NCBI GenBank assembly: GCA_964494505.1
Contig: CAZBRO010000014.1
Span: forward strand, 1-64,000
From: CAIYRG01 sp964494505
Lineage (GTDB): Bacteria; Pseudomonadota; Alphaproteobacteria; Micropepsales; Micropepsaceae
Length of the DNA stretch: 64,000 bases
Reading direction: 5' to 3'
In this document: positions 24,318 through 32,695 of the stretch, piece after piece
Numbering within the stretch: position 1 is the stretch's first letter
Layout: every line of letters begins with the position of its first letter
Program-made: the position numbers and the translations under genes
The notes under the pieces: generated by a model
Seen by the model: only the letters and a program-made list of their open reading frames with translations
What the model was told of the DNA's origin: nothing
Database searches by the model: none

Positions 24318-24782
24318 ATGGCGGTATCCACTGTCACAACGCCCGGGAGAGCTGTCATGCCGAACACTGCCCTTGCCATTGCACCATCAAAAACAACAAC
24401 GGAAGCAGAAATCGTCGAAAAATTCCTCGAGGCATCGATGGTGCCCGATCCTGTTGGGGCATCGCGTTACACTGCCGACAATCTGAAGATCACCTTCACG
24501 GGGGGGCGTGAATTTTCGCACCCAAGCGAGGCGGCGGCCTTCAATGCCAAGCGCTACAAATGGGTGAAGAAGCGGATGGAACGTACCGATGTCGTGCCCG
24601 GGGTCGGCGAAACCATCGTTTATAATCTCGGTACGCTTTACGGCGAATGGCCGGACGGCGTGCCGTTCGATGGCAATCGCTACGTCGATCGCTTTGTCGT
24701 GCGCGGCGGCAAGATCGAGCAAATGGACGTTTGGAACGACAGCGCCGAACGGTTGTTGCTTCGCGCCAGCCGCGAAGTCTAG
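24318..24782 (+). CDS. NTF2-like/SnoaL-type small enzyme or binding protein
   Basis: The 154-residue protein has the cone-shaped NTF2-like pattern: N-terminal helix (AEIVEKFLEASMVPDPVGAS), strands around YTADNLKITFTGG, a helix (AAAFNAKRYKWVKKRMERTD) and final sheet strands (ETIVYNLGTLYGEWPDG, then RYVDRFVVRGGKIEQMDVWN). Such proteins include isomerases, hydrolases and dehydratases acting on small organic molecules. It is transcribed divergently from the importer operon and shares its regulatory region, so it may act on the imported compound or a product. A downstream ATG at 24357 is possible. Specific reaction unknown. Confidence 0.72.
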   Translation: MAVSTVTTPGRAVMPNTALAIAPSKTTTEAEIVEKFLEASMVPDPVGASRYTADNLKITFTGGREFSHPSEAAAFNAKRYKWVKKRMERTDVVPGVGETIVYNLGTLYGEWPDGVPFDGNRYVDRFVVRGGKIEQMDVWNDSAERLLLRASREV

Positions 24783-24893
24783 GCGCGATCGTCATAAGTG
24801 CGTGCAACATACGCTGGGCACTATTCGATATCCGGTTGATTCATGCGAAGCCGCATCCTCACTAGAGCAATCGCGAATTTCAGATTCGGAACG

Positions 24894-25646
24894 CTAGTCG
24901 CCGATCCTGCCGCCGGGTGCGATTTTCTTACGGTGGCCGCGGCTTGCGTCCTTGGCATAGAGGGACAGGATCGCCCTGATGTCGTGATCCTTGCCTGGCC
25001 GCGTGCGGATGAGGGCGCGTCTGCCGACGGCTTCGAGATGCTCCGACGTCAGCGCCATTGCCTCGGCTCCCTTTGCGCCCCGAAGCGCCGCAACGATGCT
25101 GCGATGCTCACTGACGGCGCATTCCGACGAATGCGGCCGGCTGTAGAGCGAAAGAATCAACGCGCAGCGCGACGCCAGTTCGCCGACATAACGGGACAGA
25201 ACCGGACTGCCCGTCATCTCGGCCAGCAGGAGATGAAATTCGGTCGCCAGCCGGAGGGAAAGAGCCTCGTCGCTCCCTTGCGCCTGCTCTTCCTGGTCGA
25301 TATGGGCCCCGAGAACGGCAATCTGGTCGGGGGTAAGACGCCCGCTCAGCCGCGAGACAACCAATTGTTCGAGCGCGATCCTGACGCCAAAGATATCGTG
25401 CGCCTCTTCCCAACTCGGGGTTGCGACCGAGGCGCCGAAATTACGGCGCAATTCAACCAGGCCTTCTGCCGCGAGCTTCCCCAAGGCATGGCGCACAATG
25501 GTCCGGCTCGCACCGAACTGCTCCCCGATCGCATCCTCCGGCAGTTTGGTTCCCGGCACCAGCGCCTGGGCGACAATGGCGTGGCGCAAGGCGCGATAGA
25601 TCACACCTCCCCTGTCGGATTTCATCTTTGGTGTTTGCTTAGCCAT
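24894..25646 (-). CDS. GntR-family (FadR/FCD) transcriptional regulator
   Basis: The 250-residue protein has an N-terminal winged HTH (IYRALRHAIVAQALVPGTKL, LPEDAIGEQFGASRTIVRHA, LAAEGLVELRRNFGASVA) and a C-terminal FCD ligand domain with metal-binding-type residues (D, H in TEFHLLLAEMTGSPVL, and SEHRSIVAALRG). FCD regulators usually repress transport and catabolic genes until a small organic acid or metabolite binds. It is convergent with the NTF2-like gene and close to the importer operon, which it probably controls. Confidence 0.92.
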   Translation of the reverse strand: MAKQTPKMKSDRGGVIYRALRHAIVAQALVPGTKLPEDAIGEQFGASRTIVRHALGKLAAEGLVELRRNFGASVATPSWEEAHDIFGVRIALEQLVVSRLSGRLTPDQIAVLGAHIDQEEQAQGSDEALSLRLATEFHLLLAEMTGSPVLSRYVGELASRCALILSLYSRPHSSECAVSEHRSIVAALRGAKGAEAMALTSEHLEAVGRRALIRTRPGKDHDIRAILSLYAKDASRGHRKKIAPGGRIGD

Positions 25647-25861
25647 CGTGCCCCGAACGCCGTGCTTTTCATCACCTACGCCAGCGCATACGTCAATTGC
25701 CTCACGGGTGTGTTTCGGAATCTTCCCTTAGTCTTTCATCATTTTCTGCAAGGCTGCGGAAAAGACGTGGTTGGCGCCCCGGCACAAGCGCGCAGAGCAA
25801 CAGGCGCGCGTGCTCAGCGGCAAATACGACCTCCCCACTCTCGAAAGGAAAGGAATACATC

Positions 25862-26542
25862 ATGCGGTTGATACTTTTGGGAATGGCCGCGGTCATTTCC
25901 CTGTCCGCGCCAGCACAGGCCGAGTGGAAGCAATACAAGGACGCGTCGTTGGGCATTTACAGTTATTTTCCCTCCGAGCCGGTCAAGACCGTCACGAAGC
26001 ACAAGCCCTCCGTTCGTAACGCGCTGGGAAAGGAGGCGCCGGCCGTCGTGCTGACAGCCATGGATAGTGGCGTCACCTACAGAGTGGAGGTGGTCGACTA
26101 CAGCGGCCAGATTCGCGACAGCGCCAACATCATGCAGGAAGCCCTGAACGATGCCACCTCCGGCCGGGGCACAAGCTTCACAGTAACCGACTTCCCGCGT
26201 TGGGACCTCGGCACGAACTCCGTTTACGGCACCGCGTTGATCATCGAAAAGGCGGACAAGGACCACACGCATATTCTAGAGGACGTCGTTTTCAACAAGG
26301 GAAAACTCTATCTCATCTCGGCCAGCGTTCCGGGCGACAGCCCGAGCCGCAATTCGCCGGGGCTCGCGCGGTTCATCGATTCCAGCCAGTTCTATCTGAA
26401 CGGCTATGGCGAAGATTTCGCAACGGGCCATGACTATCCGCTCGGCGACGACGATCCGCGCAATCGCGACAACAGACCGGCGGGCGCGGATTACAAGCGT
26501 CTGCCGGGCCTTGTGAACGGACCGCTCGACGACGTGAAGTAG
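25862..26542 (+). CDS. Exported protein, unrecognised
   Basis: The ATG at 25862 follows GAAAGGAAAGGAATACATC; earlier in-frame starts would hide this site and the signal peptide. The 226-residue protein has a signal peptide (MRLILLGMAAVISLSAPAQA) and a mature domain starting EWKQYKDASLGIYSYFPSEP, a pattern seen in small periplasmic proteins resembling PsbP/Mog1-like folds. The C-terminus is Asp/Pro-rich (GDDDPRNRDNRPAGADYKR). No catalytic motif is evident. It is the first of a tandem series with the DUF6152 genes. Confidence 0.65.
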   Translation: MRLILLGMAAVISLSAPAQAEWKQYKDASLGIYSYFPSEPVKTVTKHKPSVRNALGKEAPAVVLTAMDSGVTYRVEVVDYSGQIRDSANIMQEALNDATSGRGTSFTVTDFPRWDLGTNSVYGTALIIEKADKDHTHILEDVVFNKGKLYLISASVPGDSPSRNSPGLARFIDSSQFYLNGYGEDFATGHDYPLGDDDPRNRDNRPAGADYKRLPGLVNGPLDDVK

Positions 26543-26593
26543 ATGCCCCCGCCTCAAACCTATTTTTTCGTGTTCTCAACTGGAAGAAAGATC

Positions 26594-27004
26594 ATGCAGA
26601 TGAAACTGGCTCTTGGATTCGCTGCCGTTGTGGTCACCGCGGCCTGTGTCCCGGCCCTGGCCCATCATTCCTTTGCGATGTTCGACAATAGCAAGACCAT
26701 CACGCTGACCGGTACCGTGATTGAGTTTGAATGGGTCAATCCTCATGCTTGGATTCATTTGATGGTGAAGAACGATGCTGGAGTGCCGGAGGAATGGGCC
26801 TTTGAAATGGGCTCAGTCGGAAACCTCGCGGCAGTCGGCTGGAAAAAAGCTTCGTTGAAGCCGGGCGACGTGATCACCATCTCGGCGCGTCCCATGAAGG
26901 ACGGCTCCCATGGCGGATCCGGCGGAACCGTGAAGAACGCCGCCGGCGAATGCATCGGACGCTGCGCCGCGGCCGCTGCGCCGGCGGCCGCTGCAGCGCC
27001 ATAG
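26594..27004 (+). CDS. DUF6152 family exported protein
   Basis: From the ATG at 26594, 136 residues: signal peptide (MQMKLALGFAAVVVTAACVP, cut after ALA), then HHSFAMFDNSKTITLTGTVI and EFEWVNPHAWIHL, the hallmark of DUF6152. The family is small and periplasmic; an OB-like beta-barrel is plausible and its function is unknown. The region SARPMKDGSHGGSGG is followed by an Ala/Pro-rich tail with two cysteines. A truncated paralogue follows 33 bp later. In related genomes these genes often stand beside TonB receptors and the SVGH-EGDT exported proteins, as here. Confidence 0.85.
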   Translation: MQMKLALGFAAVVVTAACVPALAHHSFAMFDNSKTITLTGTVIEFEWVNPHAWIHLMVKNDAGVPEEWAFEMGSVGNLAAVGWKKASLKPGDVITISARPMKDGSHGGSGGTVKNAAGECIGRCAAAAAPAAAAAP

Positions 27005-27037
27005 CGCCTTGGAACGATTCCCATGAAAGGACTGGGC

Positions 27038-27241
27038 ATGAAACGCAAAGCACTTGGCATCGCCGTCGCGTCGTTGCTTACCGCTGCGGTCCCGGCAATG
27101 GCGCACCACTCATTTGCAATGTTCGATTCCGCAAAGACCATCACCCTTACCGGCGCGGTGAAACAATTTGAGTGGGTCAACCCCCATTCCTGGATCCACA
27201 TCATGGTTGTCAACGCCGCCGGTACGCCGATCCCTACCTGA
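27038..27241 (+). pseudogene. DUF6152 gene truncated at a receptor fragment
   Basis: The first ~55 codons encode a DUF6152 protein (AHHSFAMFDSAKTITLTGAV, EFEW-like QFEWVNPHSWIHIMVVNAAG) nearly identical to the previous gene. The frame then reads TPIPT and stops at 27241. At this point the DNA switches to the C-terminal part of a TonB receptor in another frame, which shows that the 3' half of this gene was lost in a deletion or recombination. Confidence 0.8.
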
Positions 27242-28143
27242 ACGGACTCGATATCCAAGTTACCTATTGGTATTTGAGGATCAGAAACGTCATCAACAAT
27301 TATTACGGCGTTATGAATTTGCAAAGCAACCTAACGGACAATCCGATATGGGAACACACGTTCTACACACCCGCGAACGACCCCAACTTTGCCGCCGATG
27401 TAAGAACGCTTCTCTCGGGCCCCAAGTCGACACTATCGATAACATTGGCGCCGCTTATCCAGTTCATCGCCGACACGGGCAACCGCAATATCGGCTGGAA
27501 CGCGGTCAACGGTGTCGACTTCCAGGCCAGCTACAGTAAAGACCTGGGCGATTGGGGCATGTGGAACACCGGCGTGACCGGCACTTACAACATCGACAAC
27601 AAGAGCCAAGGCGGCCCGGGACAAATCGTCAACAGTCTCTTTCATACGCCGCAAGCGCCCGCACCCTCCACCGCCACCGATACCGGCGCCCACTTGAAAT
27701 ACAGGGCACGGCTTGGCTGGGCCGGCGACGACGGCTGGAACGTCACCGGTTTCCTGAATTTCCTCCCGCATTTCAACTCGGATACACCGGCTCTTCCTCC
27801 GTCTTGCTTTATCGCCGGCAATACGCCTTGCAACGCGAACGGCCTGCCGCAATTCAGCCAATACACCAAGCAATATCCCTTCCTGTCGTCTCTTGTGCCC
27901 GGGCTATACACGTTCGATTTGTCCGTCGGCTACAATACCGGGGAAAAGCCGGCCAACACCTATCTGCAGAATATCGGTATCCAGGTTACCGCGACCAATC
28001 TCCTGAATAAGCAGGCGCCTTATGCCTACCAGATCGCTCCGCCGGGCGGCGGGCAGCCTCGCGCCTATTTTGCCATCACCCAGGGCTCTTCATTGGGCAT
28101 CGACGGTCGCGTCATATCGGTCAATCTGACCAAGGTATGGTGA
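27229..28143 (+). pseudogene. C-terminal third of a giant TonB-dependent receptor
   Basis: The frame reads PYLNGLDIQVTYWYLRIRNV, FQASYSKDLGDWGMWNTGVT, GTYNID, YRARLGWAGDDGWNVTGFLN, YTFDLSVGYNTGEKPANTYL and ends SVNLTKVW. This lines up with the last ~300 residues of the receptors at 36476-39754 and 54876-58187 (for example GLDVEATWYQIKIS and LTKTW). The plug and first two thirds of the barrel are missing, replaced by the start of a DUF6152 gene. An open frame exists from 27172, but it overlaps the DUF6152 sequence and has no sensible start. It would not make a functional receptor. Confidence 0.85.
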
Positions 28144-28253
28144 AACGGAGATTGCCCCATCTTCCACGCGCCAGCACTTTGAAGAGGCATGGCTGTGACC
28201 GGCGCAAAGGCTGCCACCCAAAATTCAAATTTGACACTCAAGGAGATGACACC

Positions 28254-28928
28254 GTGAACAAGATGTTTGCTTCTTTCGCGGCGATTGCCGGGATGGCGCT
28301 GGGTTCAGCGGCCGTGTTCGCTCAAGCCGGCGCGCCCGCGCGACCGTTGCATCCGATGAGCTTCTTCGTCAGCAGTTCGGCGCTCGCCGGAACCGGCAAT
28401 CTCGGCGGTTTGGCGGGCGCGGACAAGGTCTGCCAGGACCTCGCCACCGTGGTGGGCGCGGGCAATCGGACCTGGCACGCCTATCTCAGCTCCCAACCGG
28501 CGGGCGGCATTCCGGGCGAAAACGCCCGCGAGCGAATCGGCGAGGGCCCCTGGTACAATGCCAAGGGCACCATGATTGCGGCCAATGTTATCGATCTGCA
28601 CGGCGACCTCGAGCGTGACCGCAATACCATTCAAGGAGCAACCGCGCTAAACGAAAAGGGCGAGCCCTATATGCCCGCAGACATGCAGAACATGCATGAC
28701 ATCCTGACAGGTTCGGATTCGGAAGGGCGTGCCTTTCCGGCGGGTATAGACACGACGTGCAACAACTGGACCTCCGACACCAATGCCTATCACGCGATAG
28801 TCGCCCATGCCGACCGCAGCGGCCCTAACACCTCGTGGAATTCGACACATCTGTCTCGCGGCTGCTCGAAGGAACTCTTGCAGATGAACGGCTATTCCGG
28901 CCATCTCTATTGTTTCGCCATCAACTAA
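28254..28928 (+). CDS. Exported lectin-like protein
   Basis: The GTG at 28254 follows AAGGAGATGACACC and gives 224 residues with a signal peptide (to FAQA-GAP). The mature domain (FFVSSSALAGTGNLGGLAGA, DKVCQDLA, GNRTWHAYLSSQPAGG, DILTGSDSEGRAF, TTCNNWTSD, SRGCSKELL, YCFAIN) has the cysteine and Trp layout of proteins annotated as lectin-like (C-type-lectin-related/DUF1554-like). It may bind carbohydrate or a surface ligand in the periplasm or outside the cell. It follows the receptor fragment and could originally have been in its operon. Confidence 0.68.
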   Translation: MNKMFASFAAIAGMALGSAAVFAQAGAPARPLHPMSFFVSSSALAGTGNLGGLAGADKVCQDLATVVGAGNRTWHAYLSSQPAGGIPGENARERIGEGPWYNAKGTMIAANVIDLHGDLERDRNTIQGATALNEKGEPYMPADMQNMHDILTGSDSEGRAFPAGIDTTCNNWTSDTNAYHAIVAHADRSGPNTSWNSTHLSRGCSKELLQMNGYSGHLYCFAIN

Positions 28929-28934
28929 TGGCGG

Positions 28935-29051
28935 CGCAACCTTGAAATATTCGGGCGAGCCGATGGCGGGGGCGTGCTCCAGCGCGATGGCGTGGTTATA
29001 AGCGGCTCTTGCCTCTTTGGCGCGGCCAGCGCACGCCAGCAATGTACCCAA
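28935..29051 (-). pseudogene. TPR-like C-terminal fragment
   Basis: A minus-strand frame reads MGTLLACAGRAKEARAAYNH AIALEHAPAIG (in two parts here) and runs on out of register. It resembles a helix-turn-helix TPR unit like the C-terminal end of TPR or extracytoplasmic sigma-factor-associated domains. It has no start and no matching upstream gene. A weak call. Confidence 0.25.
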
Positions 29052-29094
29052 CTATCACTGTTGGTCGGGGTACTTGTCACCGCATTTACGGAAT

Positions 29095-30126
29095 TTAGTG
29101 GCTCTTGATACCCGGCTTGACGAACTCCGCTGCGATAGCAGCGTTGATAGCCTTGGCGGCGGCGATGTCGGCATCGCCGCCAACCGCATCACCTTTCATA
29201 TGCCTGGCGAGACCGCGCCCATAGAGCGAATGTGCGAGGCGGTCATTGGCCGCGAGCGCCGCATTATAGTCGGCGAGCGCGGCATCGGCGTTCTGCATTT
29301 TGAGATAGACGAATCCACGGGCGTCGAGCGTGCCGGCATCGCCCGGTTTCAGTTCGAGCGATTGATTGCAATCGGCGAGGGCTGGCTGTATCCGGCCGAG
29401 AACGGCCTGCGTCCAACATCTATTGGTCAAGGCGTCTTGGGCGTTTGGATCAAGTCCGATCGCCCTGTTTTCATCCGCGATGGCGAGATCGTACTGACCC
29501 TTGTGGTTATAGGCCTTGGCGCGGTTGGTAAAGGCGTTTTCATCACCCGGATCGAGTTCGATCGCCCTGCTTTCGTCCGCAATGGCGAGGTCGTATTCGC
29601 CCTTCTCGTCATAGGCGCCGCCACGATTGGCGAAGGCCCCCTCAAAATTCGGATTGAGCGCGATCGCCCTGCTCTCGTCCGCAATCGCGAGGTCGTATTG
29701 CCCGGTCTCATCATAAGCAACGCCGCGGTTGGCGAAGAACGGGGCGGAATTCGGATTGAGCGCGATCGCGCTGCTATAGTCCGCAATGGCGAGGTCATAT
29801 TGGCCCTTCTCGTCATAAGCAACGCCGCGGTTGGCGAAGGCAATGGCATATTTTGGATTAAGTTCGACCGCCTTGGTATAATCCGCGATGGCAAGGTCGT
29901 ACTGGCCCTTGCCGTGATAGGCCTTACCGCGCTGGTTATATAAAATCACGACATTGGCCGTCGTTTCCGTCCCGTTCGCGATTAGCGCACTGCAGGCAGC
30001 GATGGCAGCGTCCGCGTTCGGTGGTGTTACGCATGTCGTTGCGATTTCAGCGCGTGTCTGAGCGAAGGCGCCGCTTGCCGAAAATCCGCCAGTGAAGACC
30101 AGAATTGCGATTGTGATCAATTTCAC
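29095..30126 (-). CDS. Exported TPR-repeat protein
   Basis: The 343-residue protein has a signal peptide (ITIAILVFTGGFSASGAFAQ) and then at least seven near-identical 34-residue TPR units of the form YDEKGQYDLAIADYSSAIAL NPN (residues ~65-310, written as one repeat with two variants, DYSS and DESR). At the DNA level the units are 102-bp direct repeats. TPR arrays bind protein partners; exported ones often take part in outer-membrane or sporadic assembly functions, but no partner is evident. The C-terminus is Ala-rich. The near identity of units suggests recent expansion, so copy number may vary. Confidence 0.85.
   Translation of the reverse strand: MKLITIAILVFTGGFSASGAFAQTRAEIATTCVTPPNADAAIAACSALIANGTETTANVVILYNQRGKAYHGKGQYDLAIADYTKAVELNPKYAIAFANRGVAYDEKGQYDLAIADYSSAIALNPNSAPFFANRGVAYDETGQYDLAIADESRAIALNPNFEGAFANRGGAYDEKGEYDLAIADESRAIELDPGDENAFTNRAKAYNHKGQYDLAIADENRAIGLDPNAQDALTNRCWTQAVLGRIQPALADCNQSLELKPGDAGTLDARGFVYLKMQNADAALADYNAALAANDRLAHSLYGRGLARHMKGDAVGGDADIAAAKAINAAIAAEFVKPGIKSH
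29440..29930 (-). repeat. 102-bp tandem repeats inside the TPR gene
   Basis: Blocks such as ATTGCGGACGAGAGCAGGGC and the linked AATACGACCTCGCC recur at intervals of 102 bp, one per TPR unit. The repeats are coding and in frame, so they are protein repeats and not a CRISPR or VNTR outside a gene. Confidence 0.75.
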
Positions 30127-30825
30127 GAAGCGCCTCTTTTTCCCTTACCAAACCTCAGTCAGCCAGATGCATGGTCTCGAAGAATCGCAGCTTAGTCTAG
30201 AACTCTTTGTCGCGCATAAGCCCCCATTCCAGGAAGCCGGCCCCTGTCCGGCGCGAGCACATATCTGTCTATAGTCCCAGCCGCCACCAGATCACATGGT
30301 CCAGTGAACATTCCCCACCGGCTCCGCTTTCGCACGCATGTTCCCCGACAGGAATCAGGGTCGCTTGCGGGCCTCCATTTTGTCAGCGGTGTTGGCTGCT
30401 AACCCGTTTCCCCTTTTTCCAAATCCCGGAGGATCGCTTATTCCTTCCAAATCGCTGCGATAATTTCCTGATCGAAAATATCGTCCAGCGGTTCCACGAA
30501 GGACCGGACAAAATCAAAAGCCTTGGCAGGCTTGGCGACCTTGTTGTGATCCATGGAAAACAGCAGCTTTGGTGACCAAAACAGCGAGCGGAAAATTTTG
30601 ACTTTCTTCTGGCCTGTTCCGACGAAAACTCTGACTGGCGCTTTGCAGCGGCATTGGCCAATTCCGTCCGAACCAACAAGTAGCGAATGTACATTTCGCC
30701 AGGACCGCTTCCTTGCCTCAGGTAAATTGCATGAGGTGCTGGCTAGCCCAACAGTACAAGACGAGCAATACGTTTGATGCGGCGCGCGCCGGCTCTAAAT
30801 TTTGAGCCTCCTGCTGCCATGAGCG
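30127..30825. other. Gene-poor stretch before the LysR gene
   Basis: No known gene is recognised in these 699 bp. A minus-strand frame at 30438-30554 (38 residues, ATG start, MDHNKVAKPAKAFDFVRSFV..) reads like protein but is short and unsupported. The rest may hold promoters for the TPR and LysR genes. Confidence 0.35.
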
Positions 30826-31860
30826 ATGACTCGCTTTTCTGAAATTGATACGATTGGTTTCATGCCTGCCAATTTCAGCATAGATCTTTTGCGTTCGCTC
30901 GAAGTGTTCCTCGGCGTGGCGGACTGCGGAAACATGACGGCTGCCGCGCGTCGGCTCCATATTACGCAATCGGCAATTTCGCAGCACATCAAGCTTCTGG
31001 AAGACGATCTTGGAGCAGAGCTCATCGACCGCCATCATCGTCCGTTGCGCCTCACCCCAGCAGGCGTAACCTTGCGCCAACGCGCAATCAGACTTTTGCT
31101 GCAAGCCAGCGAAGCCGTCGCCGAGGTTCGCCAAGTAGCCGCCGGTCCTCTGCCGCATCTGCGGATTGCTATTTTTGCAACTTTGGCGAGAACCGTCGTT
31201 CCAGCAATTGTTGGCGCTATGGCGTCTAAAACATTGCCGGTCCAGAATGTTGTGATAATGCGCGGTATGTCGACAGATCATGCGAGACACCTAATGAACC
31301 GCGAAGTTGACATCGTCATTACATCCAACGCGCTCTATGATGTGGAAGGGATGGAGCGGCACGAACTGATTGAAGAACGATTTATTCTCGTCCTGCCTAA
31401 GAAAGCCGTTCCGCCGCAAACCAGCCTTCGCGAAATTGCGGCGTGTTTGCCTATGCTTCGTTATAGCGGCCGCACCGAGAGCGGTCCCATGATCGAGCGT
31501 CATCTGCGGCGACAGAGACTCGACATTTCGTCTACTGTTACGTTCGACGCGGCCGACGATTTGCTCCGAGCTGCGGCTGCCGGGCATGGATGGACCATTG
31601 CGGCTCCGACGCAGGTCATGCATGTCTTCAATGAGGCGGGAAATGTGGAGTTCCGGGCGTTGCCTCATCCCGGTCTTTCTCACAGCATTACATTGGTATC
31701 GCGCGCAGGCGAAATGGGAGGCTTGCCTGCGCAGACCGCCGCTTTGTGCCGCGAAGCGCTGGTAAATAGCCAAATCCCTCATTTGCGAAGGCTGATGCCG
31801 GCGCTCGCCAGTTATTTCAGCGTGGTGGATGAAGCAGGCCAAGCGCTCTTCGCTACCTAG
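30826..31860 (+). CDS. LysR-family transcriptional regulator
   Basis: The 344-residue protein has the LysR winged HTH (LEVFLGVADCGNMTAAARRL, HITQSAISQHIKLLEDDLGA, LTPAGVTL) and a C-terminal periplasmic-binding-like effector domain (VVIMRGMSTDHARHLMNREV, DIVITS). An internal ATG at 30862 (MPANFSIDLLRSLEVF) is the more usual start for the family; neither has a strong ribosome site. LysR proteins generally regulate nearby divergent catabolic operons; here the neighbours are decayed, so its target may be the receptor/SVGH-EGDT genes or elsewhere. Confidence 0.9.
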   Translation: MTRFSEIDTIGFMPANFSIDLLRSLEVFLGVADCGNMTAAARRLHITQSAISQHIKLLEDDLGAELIDRHHRPLRLTPAGVTLRQRAIRLLLQASEAVAEVRQVAAGPLPHLRIAIFATLARTVVPAIVGAMASKTLPVQNVVIMRGMSTDHARHLMNREVDIVITSNALYDVEGMERHELIEERFILVLPKKAVPPQTSLREIAACLPMLRYSGRTESGPMIERHLRRQRLDISSTVTFDAADDLLRAAAAGHGWTIAAPTQVMHVFNEAGNVEFRALPHPGLSHSITLVSRAGEMGGLPAQTAALCREALVNSQIPHLRRLMPALASYFSVVDEAGQALFAT

Positions 31861-32695
31861 AGCGCTTTCACTTTCCCTCGAGTCGCGAAATCGCTTTCGT
31901 TTCTTGAATTGCCGCATTGTCCCGGCGAACAGCGAACGCATTTCGGCTGAAAATGCGCCGGCATTCGACCAAATCTGGCAGAATCTTCTGTGGTATTTAT
32001 CGGGGTAGGCATCATAGGATCAGCTCGGCTTCGCGCACGCTATTAATAAGCGAGGTACGGAGCAGAAATTATCGGGCCAGGCAAAACGGTTTTCGTCCGA
32101 ACGAGTCGGAAAATGAACCCGCCATCGTTCGGGCGGCGCTTTCCAGTGCAAAAGGTTCAACCACTCTTCCGGATGGGAGATGTAATTACGGTCGGCATAG
32201 CCATGTTGAGTAAAATCATAGGATAGAACTTCCCCGCCACTGGGTTGCCGGCGGCTTCCGAACGAGCGCACTCAGATAAGCGAGATTGCCGGTCTACGTG
32301 TTTGCGGGTTGTCGCTAGCACGTAGAGCCGTCGCGGTTTTCGTAGCATGTGAAATGCTCGATTCAATTGTTGGCCTTGTCGGGTTGTGGGCGGGGACGAC
32401 CTGTCTGTGGCACGGGGCTCATGGGCGCGTCTTATCCGCAAATCTACTGTGGCTAACGAGCGGATTTAGCCGGCCCATCGGATGCGTGTGCCTACTTCGA
32501 TGAGTGCTCTGTCTGGCGCGTAATCGGCGTTTGCCATCCTGCTCGATCCGGAATATTCGAGCAATTCAGGCGTGATCGCGAAGGGCGTTTGCCCGCTTGT
32601 GCAATCGTCGAACGCCCGCGCATAGTTCGTCTCGGCCTTACCGTTCGGTCGCCCTGCGCCTCCCGGAAATCCGCTTACGGAAGCGCCGGCTGATC
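31861..32695. other. Decayed intergenic region
   Basis: These 835 bp hold no intact gene. A minus-strand fragment at 32020-32271 resembles a piece of an FAD monooxygenase, listed separately. Another minus-strand frame (32466-32699, ending IEVGTRIRWAG) is protein-like but unrecognised and overlaps the stop of the next gene. I read the region as remnants of deleted catabolic genes. Confidence 0.4.
32020..32271 (-). pseudogene. Possible fragment of a PHBH-like FAD monooxygenase
   Basis: The frame contains YDFTQHGYADRNYISHPEEW followed by LNLLHWKAPPERWRVHFPTR. The order D-F-x-x-x-G-Y-x-D-x-N-Y-I-x-x-P-E-x-W ... W-R-V resembles the segment near the substrate pocket of aromatic-ring hydroxylases of the PHBH/MhpA group. 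The FAD-binding GxGxxG and GD motifs are missing, so it would be a small remnant. Confidence 0.3.

Noticed and set aside
29300..29900. Possible CRISPR array from regular repeats
   Set aside because: The repeats are 102 bp, coding and in frame as TPR units with no spacers.
28647..29943. Long open frames opposite the TPR and lectin-like genes
   Set aside because: They are antisense shadows of repetitive or GC-rich coding sequence without ribosome sites or family features.
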